From Acidimicrobiia bacterium (GTDB taxonomy: Bacteria; Actinomycetota; Acidimicrobiia; Acidimicrobiales; AC-14), in assembly GCA_023265025.1 (NCBI GenBank), contig JAHFUP010000011.1, forward strand, positions 29,424 to 93,423: DNA of 64,000 nt, in the 5' to 3' direction. The notes beneath the pieces were generated by a model. The model ran no database searches. It was not told where the DNA came from and saw only the letters and a program-made list of their open reading frames with translations. Both the position numbers and the translations under genes were made by a program. Every line of letters starts with the position of its first letter. The first letter of the stretch is position 1. Positions 18,928-26,980 of the stretch are shown here, in pieces.

Positions 18928-19719
18928 TCAAAGCTTGTCGTTCGGGGTGAGGACGAAGTCGTAGGAGCACCGCGTTTCGGCCTCGCCGTTGCGCACGAGG
19001 CCGATGACGAGGGAGTCCTTGACCGCACCGACCACGTCGGAGTCGATGAAAGGATCGCCCTCGAAGTAGATCTGGGTCGTCAGCGCCCGGCACGCGGGGT
19101 GACTGACCTTGAAGTGAATGTGACCCGGCCGGATGAGGTGCCGCCCCAAAGCCTTGAGGAGCTGGGCGGTAGCGCCGCCGTCGGGGATCGCGTAGGGCGG
19201 AGGCACGATGGTCTCGAAGTCGAACCGCCCGCTGGCATCGGTCGTCATGCGCCCGCGGAGGTTGCCCTCGGGGACCGTGGGGTGGATGTTCGAGTACTCA
19301 CCCGCGGCGCTCGCCTGCCACACGTCCACCAAGGCGCCGGCCAGGGCCGATCCGTCGGTCGAGCGCACGGTGCCCGAGAACACGAGGTGCTCGCCCGGCT
19401 CAGCCTCGCGCTGGGGCAGGACGTAGGGCCGCTCCAGCAGCTGGGCGTCGGGGACATAGAACGGCCCTTCGACGTTGCACTCGGTGCCGCCCTGGGCGGC
19501 GAAGTTGACGTCGTCGACGGTCGTCGACAGGAAGACATCGAGCATCAGGGGGATCTCGTAGCCCTGGTTGCCGGCCTGGGTCAGCCACTCGGTGGCGACG
19601 CGGTACTCCTCCCAGGTGACCTGGTGCTTCCGGATGATGCCAAGCAGGGAGTCGAGGACGTCGGTGAAGATGGCCTGGACGCGGGTATCGGTGGTCGTCT
19701 CGGAAGCGGTCACGGTCAT
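18928..19719 (-). CDS. Intradiol ring-cleavage dioxygenase (catechol or hydroxyquinol 1,2-dioxygenase type)
   Basis: 263 residues from ATG 19719 (AGGAGA ribosome-binding site). The N-terminal helical dimerisation domain (IFTDVLDSLLGIIRKHQVTW) is followed by the beta-sandwich catalytic domain. The non-heme Fe(III) ligands of the family are all present: Y142 (AAGEYSN), Y176 (PPPYAIPD), H200 and H202 (RPGHIHFKV), with the conserved NVEGPFYVPDAQ. The enzyme opens catechol-like rings between the hydroxyls to muconate products. N-domain and length fit catechol or hydroxyquinol dioxygenases rather than protocatechuate dioxygenase. No muconate cycloisomerase is nearby. The LuxR-type regulator gene just upstream points the same way. 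Confidence 0.88.
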   Translation of the reverse strand: MTVTASETTTDTRVQAIFTDVLDSLLGIIRKHQVTWEEYRVATEWLTQAGNQGYEIPLMLDVFLSTTVDDVNFAAQGGTECNVEGPFYVPDAQLLERPYVLPQREAEPGEHLVFSGTVRSTDGSALAGALVDVWQASAAGEYSNIHPTVPEGNLRGRMTTDASGRFDFETIVPPPYAIPDGGATAQLLKALGRHLIRPGHIHFKVSHPACRALTTQIYFEGDPFIDSDVVGAVKDSLVIGLVRNGEAETRCSYDFVLTPNDKL

Positions 19720-19843
19720 TCGGGTCTCCTCTCGCACGGGAACGACGCCATCCTGCGCCGGAGAGCGTCGCCCGCACATCGGGGACAACCGACACTTTCC
19801 GCCTTCGTGCCCCCACATAGCGGCGCGGGGACCGAGGCCGGTG

Positions 19844-22735
19844 CTAGGAGGACCGAGCCGCGAAAGCGATGAGCTCGGACCGCATCCGCACGCCGGCCTT
19901 GACCGTGAGGTTGGCGATGTGGCGTTCGACGGTCCGCGGTGAAAGGTAGAGCCGTTCGGCGATCTCGCGGTTGGGTAACCCCTCGGCCAGGAGGGTGAGC
20001 ACCTCGGATTCACGCGCCGTCACCCCGAGGCGGCGCAGACCGGTCGGGATGCCCGACGTGTTCCCCCGGCGGGGAACGGGCGCCCCGGCGCGGCGCAGCA
20101 GCGAGCGGCACGCGGCAGCGATCTCGTCGTGGCCGTGGTCCTCGAAGACCGGGAGAGCGTTCTGCATCCACTCCGCCGGCTCTCCCCAGCCGTCGGCGAT
20201 GGCCGCGTCGGCGACGAGGCGGCGGCCGAAGTGGCGGTGCCAGGCGATCGGGGCCAGCGCAGCGTCGCCGGAGGCAAACGCCTCCTCGGCCTGCACCCTT
20301 TGACCGGTGCGTCCGAGGAGGACGGCGTCGGCCAGGTGGAGGTAGCCGCGAATGAGGAAGTTCACGGTCACGCCTGACGCCCGCACCTCGGCGCACGCCG
20401 CCGCCCCGTCCATGTCCTCGACCGCTCGCAGGAGCGCCCAGAGCGCCCTGCCGATGACCACCGGCGCGGTTGCCAGGCTGCGGAAGTACTGCATCGCGGT
20501 GTCGAGCTCCTGCATTGCCCGCCGGCGGTTCTCCTGGATGAGCGAGTTCCGGGCACGGACATGAGCCCAGACCATCGCACACACCTCGGGATCGTCTCCC
20601 CGGAGCGCGAACGCCTGCTGGAGCTGCTTCTCCATGTCGTCGCGCCGCCCCAACCGGGCCAGCCCGTCCGCTTCGAAGATCAGCGACATCGCCAGCAGTT
20701 GTTGCATCCCGAACTTGCGAGCTGTGTCTCCGCAACGTCGCGCCGCTTCAACCACTTTGTCGCCATCGAGCCGCATCGCGTACCAGCCCCCGATGTAGAG
20801 ATCCACCTGGGCGGCGACGGCTAGGGCGCCGGTCGCAAGGGCGGCCTCTCGGGCGGCCAAGAGCCGGTCCACCTCCCGACCGGCTAGAACGTCCAGCGTT
20901 CCCAGCTCGAACAGGCCCCGGACGCGCCACAGGCCGAGTCCGTGCTCCGTCGCGACATCAAGAGCTCGGGCGAAAGCCGCCTCCGCCCGGTCGAGGTCGG
21001 TGAGACGCTCGGCTCGTCCCACCACCTCCAGCGCCTCGCAGGCGACTTCAGGGAGGCCAGCGCGCTCGGCCACGTCCAGCGCCGAGCGCGCTGCGGCGGC
21101 GGCCCTCTTCGGGTCATCTCTGCCCATGAGGACGTGCGCGCCGATCGCCTCGGCGCATGCCGTGAGGGATTTGTCGGGACCAGCGAGCGCGGAAGCACGA
21201 GCGAGGTGGGTATCGGCGACGTCCCAATGGCATGCGGCAGCGGCCACTCTTGCCAGGCGCAGGTGCACCTGGCAGAGCCTTTCCGTCGGACCCGACGCGG
21301 ACTGAAGCTGGGCCACCACCTCGCTCCCAACCTCCAGGGCACGGTCGACCTTGCCTGCCGATGACAGCGTCTCGCTCAGCGCGTCCTTCACGTCGAGGGC
21401 GAGCTCGGGGCTGTCGGCCGCCGCCGCCAGCGCGCTCTCCAACGTCGTCTCCGCCGTGGCCAGCGCCCCACGAGCCAGCGAACGCCGGCCCGCCTGCAGG
21501 AGAAGCGCGGCGGCGCGGCCACGGTCGCCCGCCTGGTCGGCGAGTTGTGCAGCCAGATCGCACCAGTCGCCCTCGAGCTCCGGGTGTGACCCTTCGACGG
21601 CGGTCAGGGCGGACCGGGCCAGGAGGGCTCGCTCGCCCGGCAGCAGCTGGCCGACGACGGCGTCGCGGGTGAGCGCGTGGCGAAATCGGAACGAGCCGGA
21701 CCCTCGTTGCTCGCACACGAGCAGCTGCGCCGCCGTGGCCCGCCCGAGCGCGGCCACGATCTCCTGCTCACTCAGCTCCGTCATGCTCGGAAGGAGCGTC
21801 CAGTCGAACCGTCTACCGAGGACGGCGGCCGCGACAAGCGCGGCGCGAGCCGTCGGACCCAGGGTGCCGAGGCGCTCGACCACGGTGGCGACGAAGGTCC
21901 GGGGAACGGCTGGCTCGAATCCGGACTTCACCGTCCATCCTTGATCGGCCTGGACGACGACGCCGGCCCCAGCCGCGCCTGCGAGCAGCTCCTCGACGAG
22001 GAACGGCAGCCCGTCGCAACATTCCTGGAGGATCGCATCGAACTCTCGGGGAAGGCTGGCCAGGTCGAGGCAGGCCCGAGCCATCGCCGATACTGCGGAG
22101 CCCGAGAGGGGTGACAATTCGATGGCGGACGCGGCACGCCGGGCGGTGAGGCTGGCGGCCACCCCAAACGCCGAGCTGGACTCCTCGGACCGGAGGGTGC
22201 ACAAGCAGGCGACCGGCTCGGACACGAGGTTGTCCGTGAGGTACTCGAGGACGGCCATGGTGTCGGGATCTGCCCAATGAAGGTCTTCGAGCACGAGCAG
22301 GCAGCCGTGCGCACGGCCGAGGACGCGGAGGACCCGCAGCACAGCCTCGGCGAGGAGCACGATCGACTCGTCCGCCCGCTCACTGGTATTCCCCCGCCAC
22401 TCAGGCACGAGGCGGGCCATGATCGGTCTGAAGGGCTCGAGTTCTGGATCTTCGGGTGGTCCTGTGTCCCGGAACTGCGAGAGGAGCGCCTCGGTCAGTG
22501 GACGGAAGGCCACTTGGCTGGCTGAGGGTGTGGCGCGACCCCAGAGGACGCTGAACTGGCGACGGCGCGCCATGTCGAGCGCTTCTCGGGCGAGCCGGGA
22601 CTTGCCGACACCTGCCTCACCGATCAAGAAGAGGGTCCTGCCGCGGCGCTCCTCGGCAACGGCGGTCACGGCGGCGTGGAGCTCGCTGACCTCACTGCTG
22701 CGGCCCACGAGCACAGGGCAGAGCACCGATGGCAT
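19844..22735 (-). CDS. Large ATPase regulator of the LuxR family (LAL type)
   Basis: 963 residues from ATG 22735; a GATACT hexamer six bases upstream suggests a leaderless transcript. The N-terminal AAA/STAND ATPase has Walker A GEAGVGKS at residues 39-46 and Walker B LLVLEDLHWADPD. A long helical TPR-like sensor region follows (many Ala/Leu/Arg helices from about residue 380 to 870). The C-terminus is a LuxR helix-turn-helix (VTARESEVLTLLAEGLPNRE, LYLSPRTVERHIANL). Such proteins activate transcription after binding an inducer and ATP. Its position directly upstream of the dioxygenase, in the same direction, suggests it controls aromatic degradation; the ligand is unknown. Confidence 0.9.
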   Translation of the reverse strand: MPSVLCPVLVGRSSEVSELHAAVTAVAEERRGRTLFLIGEAGVGKSRLAREALDMARRRQFSVLWGRATPSASQVAFRPLTEALLSQFRDTGPPEDPELEPFRPIMARLVPEWRGNTSERADESIVLLAEAVLRVLRVLGRAHGCLLVLEDLHWADPDTMAVLEYLTDNLVSEPVACLCTLRSEESSSAFGVAASLTARRAASAIELSPLSGSAVSAMARACLDLASLPREFDAILQECCDGLPFLVEELLAGAAGAGVVVQADQGWTVKSGFEPAVPRTFVATVVERLGTLGPTARAALVAAAVLGRRFDWTLLPSMTELSEQEIVAALGRATAAQLLVCEQRGSGSFRFRHALTRDAVVGQLLPGERALLARSALTAVEGSHPELEGDWCDLAAQLADQAGDRGRAAALLLQAGRRSLARGALATAETTLESALAAAADSPELALDVKDALSETLSSAGKVDRALEVGSEVVAQLQSASGPTERLCQVHLRLARVAAAACHWDVADTHLARASALAGPDKSLTACAEAIGAHVLMGRDDPKRAAAAARSALDVAERAGLPEVACEALEVVGRAERLTDLDRAEAAFARALDVATEHGLGLWRVRGLFELGTLDVLAGREVDRLLAAREAALATGALAVAAQVDLYIGGWYAMRLDGDKVVEAARRCGDTARKFGMQQLLAMSLIFEADGLARLGRRDDMEKQLQQAFALRGDDPEVCAMVWAHVRARNSLIQENRRRAMQELDTAMQYFRSLATAPVVIGRALWALLRAVEDMDGAAACAEVRASGVTVNFLIRGYLHLADAVLLGRTGQRVQAEEAFASGDAALAPIAWHRHFGRRLVADAAIADGWGEPAEWMQNALPVFEDHGHDEIAAACRSLLRRAGAPVPRRGNTSGIPTGLRRLGVTARESEVLTLLAEGLPNREIAERLYLSPRTVERHIANLTVKAGVRMRSELIAFAARSS

Positions 22736-22949
22736 CGCACGAGTATCGCGGCAACTGAAGCGGCGTGCAGGCTTCGGCCGTACCGGGCCAGGCGCCCGAA
22801 CCGCCGGCCGAGGACGACATCCGACGCCCAACCTTCACGAGGTGGAAGGCATCGGCGCACACCACGCTGCCTCTGGACGGGATCAGAGGTCTTGGATCTC
22901 GGCCCGGCCTTCCTCACGCGCGTGACCGCCGAGGGCCATGCTCCCCAGG

Positions 22950-23310
22950 CTGGTGAGCGAGGCCCTCGACGCGGTTCGCCGGGAGCTGTGGAACGACCGC
23001 TGGGCCAAGGACATCGCGGTGGGCGCTGCTCAAGAACCCCGAGGACTTGACCGAGACCTAGGCCGCCCAGCTCGGGCGCATCCGGCGCCGCCGGGGCGGC
23101 ATCTGGCGGGCCTACGAGATGAAGGAGCAGTTCCGGGCCATCCTGGCCGGCGACCTCACCCGCGTCGAGGCCGCCGTACTCCTCGACCCCTGGTGCACCC
23201 GGCCCAGCCGGTCTCGCATGGCGCGCTTCGTCAAGGTGGCCAGGACGATGCGCCAGCGCCTGGACATGACCTCAACGCCATCGAACACGGCATCTCGACT
23301 ACCGCTCTAG
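22950..23310 (+). pseudogene. ISL3-family transposase remnant
   Basis: Fragments in three frames reproduce the central DDE region of ISL3 transposases: EALDAVRRELWNDRWAKDIA, then ALLKNPEDLTET followed by an in-frame stop, then RAYEMKEQFRAILAGDLTR and FVKVARTMRQRLD, and finally LNAIEHGISTT. Both ends of the transposase and the terminal repeats are gone. It borders the RiPP cluster and is a sign of past insertion there. Confidence 0.75.
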
Positions 23311-23429
23311 GCTGAGCGTTAGGGCCCCATGGGACTGGAGCGAAGGCGCCGCCTCCTTGGAGCTTCGGATCCGCGGGCTCGACTGGACCGGCTGTTCACT
23401 GGTTCTGAGAGCAAGACACGGAGGCACCG

Positions 23430-23525
23430 ATGGCCACAGAATCGCAGCATCAGGCGACGCCTGAGGCTCTTGACGCGTCGTCCCCAGCGGAACAGCGGAC
23501 CGCATTTGAGCGGACCCCGCGATGA
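23430..23525 (+). CDS. Possible 31-residue peptide ahead of the RiPP nucleotidyltransferase
   Basis: ATG with a GGAGG ribosome-binding site five bases upstream. The product (MATESQHQATPEALDASSPA...) has no lasso leader motif. Its stop overlaps the start of the nucleotidyltransferase gene (ATGA), so it could be a coupling leader peptide, a small accessory peptide or the tail of a decayed gene. I do not recognise it. Confidence 0.3.
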   Translation: MATESQHQATPEALDASSPAEQRTAFERTPR

Positions 23526-24490
23526 CGCCGTGGGCCGGCGCCTCCGCTCATACCGTGGACGCGAGACGCCTCACGGCCCTCGCCCTCGGGACCGATCGCG
23601 TCGCCGGTGAGGTCGTCGGGGCCTTCCAAGGAGCCGGCGTGCGCGCTGTGCTCCTGAAAGGAGCGGCCATCTCGACGTGGCTCTACGGCGACGGCGCGCC
23701 GCGCGGCTACAACGACGTCGACCTCTTGGTGGCACCCGATCGGTGGCCCGCCGCGGAAGCCGTGCTTCGCGACCTCGGCTTCGACCTCGCGATGCCTGGG
23801 ACATCGCCACTGGAGGAGGCGCCGCATGCCAGGGCATGGGCGCGGGGCGCAGAGGTCGTTGACCTCCACCACACAGTCTGGGGCGTGGGCGTCCCGCCGG
23901 CCCGAGCCTGGGAGCTCCTGTCAGCGGAGACCCAGACGCTGGCGCTCGGCGGCGGGCACGTAGAGGTGCTCGACTTCCCCGCCCGCGCCCTCCACGTCGC
24001 GCTGCACGCCGCCCACAACGGCGCTGGCGGGCGCGGGCGGAAGTCGCTCCGGGACCTTGCCCGCGCCGCTGATCGGGTGCCGGTCGACGTCTGGCGGCAG
24101 GCCGCGTCGCTCGCCCGCGACCTTGACGCGGACGGCGCCATGGCCGTGGGGCTCCGGCTGCACCCCGCGACGGCACATCTGGCCGACACGCTCTCGCTGC
24201 CCAGCCGGGCGCCGGTGGCCGTCACGCTGCAGTCCACCGGCGCCCCGACGTTGGCTGTCGGCCTACTGATCGCAGCCCGCGCCCCGGGCGTGAAGGCAAA
24301 GGTTGCGACGGCGGCGCGCCGGATCGTCCCGACGCCCGCCTGCATGCGGGCCCGCTACCCGATCGCGGCGAGAGGTTGGCCGGGGATGGCCATCGCGCAC
24401 GTTCTTCGCTGGGCGTCCCTCGCCCGCCAGGTCCCGGCCTCGGTGCTGGCCATCGGCCGGGCCCTCTGGTCACGGGCCCGATGGGCGTGA
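23522..24490 (+). CDS. Nucleotidyltransferase-family protein of the RiPP cluster
   Basis: 322 residues. The N-terminal half matches the NTP_transf_5 / minimal nucleotidyltransferase family: VLLKGAAISTWLYGDGAPRG followed by YNDVDLLV, with the paired metal-binding aspartates D65 and D67, and the third acidic residue possibly in EVVDLHHTVWG. Genes of this family recur next to lasso peptide B, C and kinase genes, where they are thought to modify the peptide or a carrier. Here it opens the cluster, upstream of B2. The C-terminal part is Ala/Arg-rich and poorly conserved. Substrate unknown. Confidence 0.75.
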   Translation: MTPWAGASAHTVDARRLTALALGTDRVAGEVVGAFQGAGVRAVLLKGAAISTWLYGDGAPRGYNDVDLLVAPDRWPAAEAVLRDLGFDLAMPGTSPLEEAPHARAWARGAEVVDLHHTVWGVGVPPARAWELLSAETQTLALGGGHVEVLDFPARALHVALHAAHNGAGGRGRKSLRDLARAADRVPVDVWRQAASLARDLDADGAMAVGLRLHPATAHLADTLSLPSRAPVAVTLQSTGAPTLAVGLLIAARAPGVKAKVATAARRIVPTPACMRARYPIAARGWPGMAIAHVLRWASLARQVPASVLAIGRALWSRARWA

Positions 24491-24589
24491 CCCCCGGGCG
24501 GTGGCCGCTTGGCGATCGTCGGTTGCAAGCTCTACAACGTTCAACCGGAAGAGTCGTCCGCACCCTGTCAACCGTCCCAACATCCCGTC

Positions 24590-24680
24590 GCCATCCGCTG
24601 CTCGAGATGTGAGCACGGTCTGCGGCGTGGTCCACCGCGCCCGCGACCCATCGACGCCACCCTCTCGCTCTGCTGGACAC
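24590..24680 (+). pseudogene. Relic of a second B1/cyclase gene junction
   Basis: About 62 bases from 24599 match 27221-27283 at roughly 80 % by eye: the end of the PqqD-like gene (LLEM stop) overlapping the start of the cyclase (VSTVCGVVHRARDPS compared with VSAICGVVHCAGRPV). Nothing recognisable follows, so it is a truncated leftover of a duplicated or rearranged RiPP operon, placed between the nucleotidyltransferase and B2 genes. Confidence 0.6.
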
Positions 24681-24771
24681 GCCCCGCTGCTTTCGGCCCC
24701 GGCGTGGGTGGGGTCTGCACCAGTTGCGGCGGGGCTCGTTCACCGGCACAAGGTGGGCCTATCCTCCGCGC

Positions 24772-25137
24772 ATGCGTTGCCCCTCACCGGCCGAGGCCCG
24801 GGCCGCGCTCTGGACGGTTCGTGCCGTGGTGCAGGCCCGACGCGAGGCGCGGCGGACTCCGATCGACCGCATTCGGCTGTCGCCGCCGCCGGCCCTGCCC
24901 GACGAGGCGATCGTCGGCGTGGCTGGCGTCCTCCGTCGCTGGCCGCAGACGTGCCTGATCCAGGCCCTCGTCTGCCAGCGCTGGTACGCGTCCCACGGGC
25001 GGCCGCGAGATCTCGTCATCGGCGTGACCATGCCGAGCGCTGGCTTCCGCGCCCACGCCTGGCTGGTCGACGACGACCGCTGCCATCGCGGAGAGTTCAC
25101 CGAGCTGCTGCGCAGCCCGGCGCCATCGAGCGCCTGA
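24772..25137 (+). CDS. Lasso peptide biosynthesis B2 protein (leader peptidase)
   Basis: 121 residues, the short stand-alone form of the transglutaminase-like cysteine protease (McjB C-terminal domain) that removes the leader from lasso precursors. The catalytic triad is visible: C61 in WPQTCLIQALVCQRWY, H95 in FRAHAWLVDDD, and an Asp at 100-102. ATG 24772 lies six bases after TATCCT, a leaderless arrangement. Paired with the separate PqqD-like B1 protein it forms the split B protein typical of Gram-positive lasso systems. It ends seven bases before the convergent kinase gene. Confidence 0.9.
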   Translation: MRCPSPAEARAALWTVRAVVQARREARRTPIDRIRLSPPPALPDEAIVGVAGVLRRWPQTCLIQALVCQRWYASHGRPRDLVIGVTMPSAGFRAHAWLVDDDRCHRGEFTELLRSPAPSSA

Positions 25138-25143
25138 CGCGGC

Positions 25144-26007
25144 TTACGCGATCGCCGCCGCCGCCAGCGTGACGAGCAGCAGGCCCGTGGCCGCCTCGAA
25201 GGTGTCCCAACGCTGGGGTCGGATCAGCTCCCATGCCGGCAGGGTGGCCAAGTCGAGCATCACCTCGCCGTGGGCCTTGCAATACGGAAGCGACCGGGCG
25301 CCCATGAGTCGCCGGAGCCGCTCGTCGATGGCCAAGGGCGTAATGCCGAGGTCGTAACCCCACACTAGGTGCACGAAGCCGCCGAGAGGAGCTTGCCCGC
25401 GCGTCGGGGGCAGGTTGACGCGGTCGCGCGTGTCGGCGCGCGCCCGTTCCGTCGGCTCGCGCAGCCCGAGGCGGGCGCGGACGCCGTCGCGCAGGTCGAC
25501 ACACCGCGGTCCTGCGAATGCGCTCTTACCGTCGACGACGAGGACGTCATCGACGAAGACCTCGTGGCCGGCGGCCAGCAGCGCACCCGCCAAGGTGCTC
25601 TTTCCCTGCTCCCTTTTCCCCACCAGGCCCCATGCCCGCCCTCCGAGCACGACGCCCGCAGCGTGGACCGCCTCCCTCCCGGCCCAGTGCGCGAAAAGGG
25701 CGGCGGGAAGAGCCAAGTACGGGTGGGCCAGGGAGCGGGTGTCGAGAACCTCGACACTCGAGATCTCCACCCGGCGCCGAGGCCTGTCGACGTGCACCTG
25801 CACCGACTCATACCCAGCGGTGGCGCCCTGCTCGTGGAACGAGATCCGAATGTTGACGACCCGCGGCGTCGTCAGGGCAACCTCGACGGGATACCAGTCG
25901 TCTGCGCCGTAGAGGGCGAGCGTCGGCGACGGGTCGAGGCCGACGAACCGCAGCCCGTAGGCGGCACCCTGGGTCGCCTTGCTGGCGTCGATTCCCAAGG
26001 TTTCCAC
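25144..26007 (-). CDS. HPr kinase-like protein of the RiPP cluster
   Basis: 287 residues with an HprK-type P-loop, GKREQGKST at 130-138, in the context HAAGVVLGGRAWGLVGKREQ, followed by VFVDDVLVVDG with acidic residues of the active site. The N-terminus is a beta-rich domain unlike the HPr(Ser) kinase N-domain. Homologous kinases in lasso clusters (paeninodin type) phosphorylate a serine at the peptide C-terminus. Both predicted cores here end in Ser-Pro, which would provide such a site. It is the only minus-strand gene of the cluster, convergent with B2 and divergent from the precursors. It begins with GTG 26007. Confidence 0.8.
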   Translation of the reverse strand: METLGIDASKATQGAAYGLRFVGLDPSPTLALYGADDWYPVEVALTTPRVVNIRISFHEQGATAGYESVQVHVDRPRRRVEISSVEVLDTRSLAHPYLALPAALFAHWAGREAVHAAGVVLGGRAWGLVGKREQGKSTLAGALLAAGHEVFVDDVLVVDGKSAFAGPRCVDLRDGVRARLGLREPTERARADTRDRVNLPPTRGQAPLGGFVHLVWGYDLGITPLAIDERLRRLMGARSLPYCKAHGEVMLDLATLPAWELIRPQRWDTFEAATGLLLVTLAAAAIA

Positions 26008-26080
26008 GGCCAGTGAAGCCTAAGGCGAGCACACGGCGGCGGGTAAGATCGGGCCGGACCCAGCGCGCAAGGAGGGATCC

Positions 26081-26490
26081 ATGCCGGAGGAGCCCGTGCC
26101 CCGGATGGCGCGTGTCTAGAGCCCCCGGCCCTCGTATGGCTCGGCCGTCTGGCCGATCGCACGGCCGCGGGTCTGGGCATTGGTGGGGACATGCAGGATG
26201 GACCAGACGTCAGCCCATCGGACCGCGCCCTCAAGGAGGTTTTCACTCCGGTTGACACCGCCGACGTCCTCGCCGGCGTTGTCGGCCTGCCCATCGAGCG
26301 CTGGCGCTACCGCGGCGACGGCGCCCCCCACATCGGGCCGATGGCCCAGGACTTCGCCGCCGCCTTCGGCGTGGGCGACGACGACCGCGTCATCCACAAC
26401 GTCGACGCCTCGGGCGTGGCCTTGGCCGCCATCCAGGCCTTAGCCGCGGAAGTGTCCGAGCTGCGTGCGCAGCTGAAGCGTCTGTCGTGA
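26081..26490 (+). pseudogene. RiPP precursor copy 1 (lasso leader, core and S74 chaperone domain), frameshifted
   Basis: Starts at ATG 26081 behind AAGGAGGGATCC, a near-perfect ribosome-binding site. Frame one stops at TAG 26117 after 12 codons. One base inserted at 26118/26119 restores a Tyr codon and reads on as YEPPALVWLGRLADRTA, a perfect YxxPxLxxxGxxxxxTx lasso leader. The core would be AGLGIGGDMQDGPDVSP, followed by the S74-type domain from SDRALKE to the stop at 26490 (restored length 136 residues). The domain is about 90 % identical to copy 2. In the present state only the S74 part could be made, from ATG 26191. It may be a true pseudogene or an assembly error in one base. Confidence 0.75.
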
Positions 26491-26557
26491 TCGGCACTGC
26501 CGCACGAGACCGCGGCGGCTAGTCTCGACCGACCTCTGCGTGTGTCGAGGAGGAGCG

Positions 26558-26980
26558 ATGCCGGACGAGTCTGCCCCAAGGGAGTCGAGCGCCAACGAGG
26601 CGCGTGACTACGAGCCTCCGTCCCTGGTCTGGCTGGGCCCGCTGGTCGATCTCACGCGCTTTGGTGGCACCGTCGACGCGGACGGTGTCACACAGGCCGA
26701 CAGCCCATCGGACCGCGCTCTCAAGGAGGACTTCGGCCCGGTTGACACCGCCGACGTCCTCGCCGGCGTTGTCAAGATGCCCATCGAGCGGTGGCGGTAC
26801 CGCGGCGACCGCGCCACCCACATCGGGCCGATGGCCCAGGACTTCGCCGCCGTCTTCGGCGTGGGCGGCGACGACCGTGTCATCCACAACCTCGACGCCT
26901 CCGGTGTGGCCTTGGCCGCCATCCAGGCCCTGGCCGCCGAGGTGTCCGAGCTGCGCGCGCAGCTGAAGCGGCTGTCGTGA
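26558..26980 (+). CDS. RiPP precursor copy 2: lasso-type leader and core fused to a Peptidase_S74-type chaperone domain
   Basis: 140 residues from ATG 26558 (GAGGAGGAG ribosome-binding site). Residues 18-34 (YEPPSLVWLGPLVDLTR) match the lasso leader motif YxxPxLxxxGxxxxxTx at every fixed position, with T33 at -2. The core would be FGGTVDADGVTQADSP (35-50), with D8 of the core as a possible ring partner. Residues 51-140 are an intramolecular chaperone (tail-fibre/endosialidase C-terminal, S74) domain: SDRALKEDFGPVDTADVLAG, HIGPMAQDFAAVFGVG, ASGVALAAIQALAAEVSELR, ending in a coiled coil. S51 and K56 have the spacing of the Ser-Lys dyad of self-cleaving S74/MYRF domains, so cleavage before S51 would free the core C-terminus. 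The stop overlaps the B1 start (GTGA). Confidence 0.8.
   Translation: MPDESAPRESSANEARDYEPPSLVWLGPLVDLTRFGGTVDADGVTQADSPSDRALKEDFGPVDTADVLAGVVKMPIERWRYRGDRATHIGPMAQDFAAVFGVGGDDRVIHNLDASGVALAAIQALAAEVSELRAQLKRLS

Noticed and set aside
24303..25172. 289-codon plus-strand frame overlapping the nucleotidyltransferase end and B2
   Set aside because: Composition is Arg/Pro/Ser-rich; it only contains the short fossil cyclase start near 24610.
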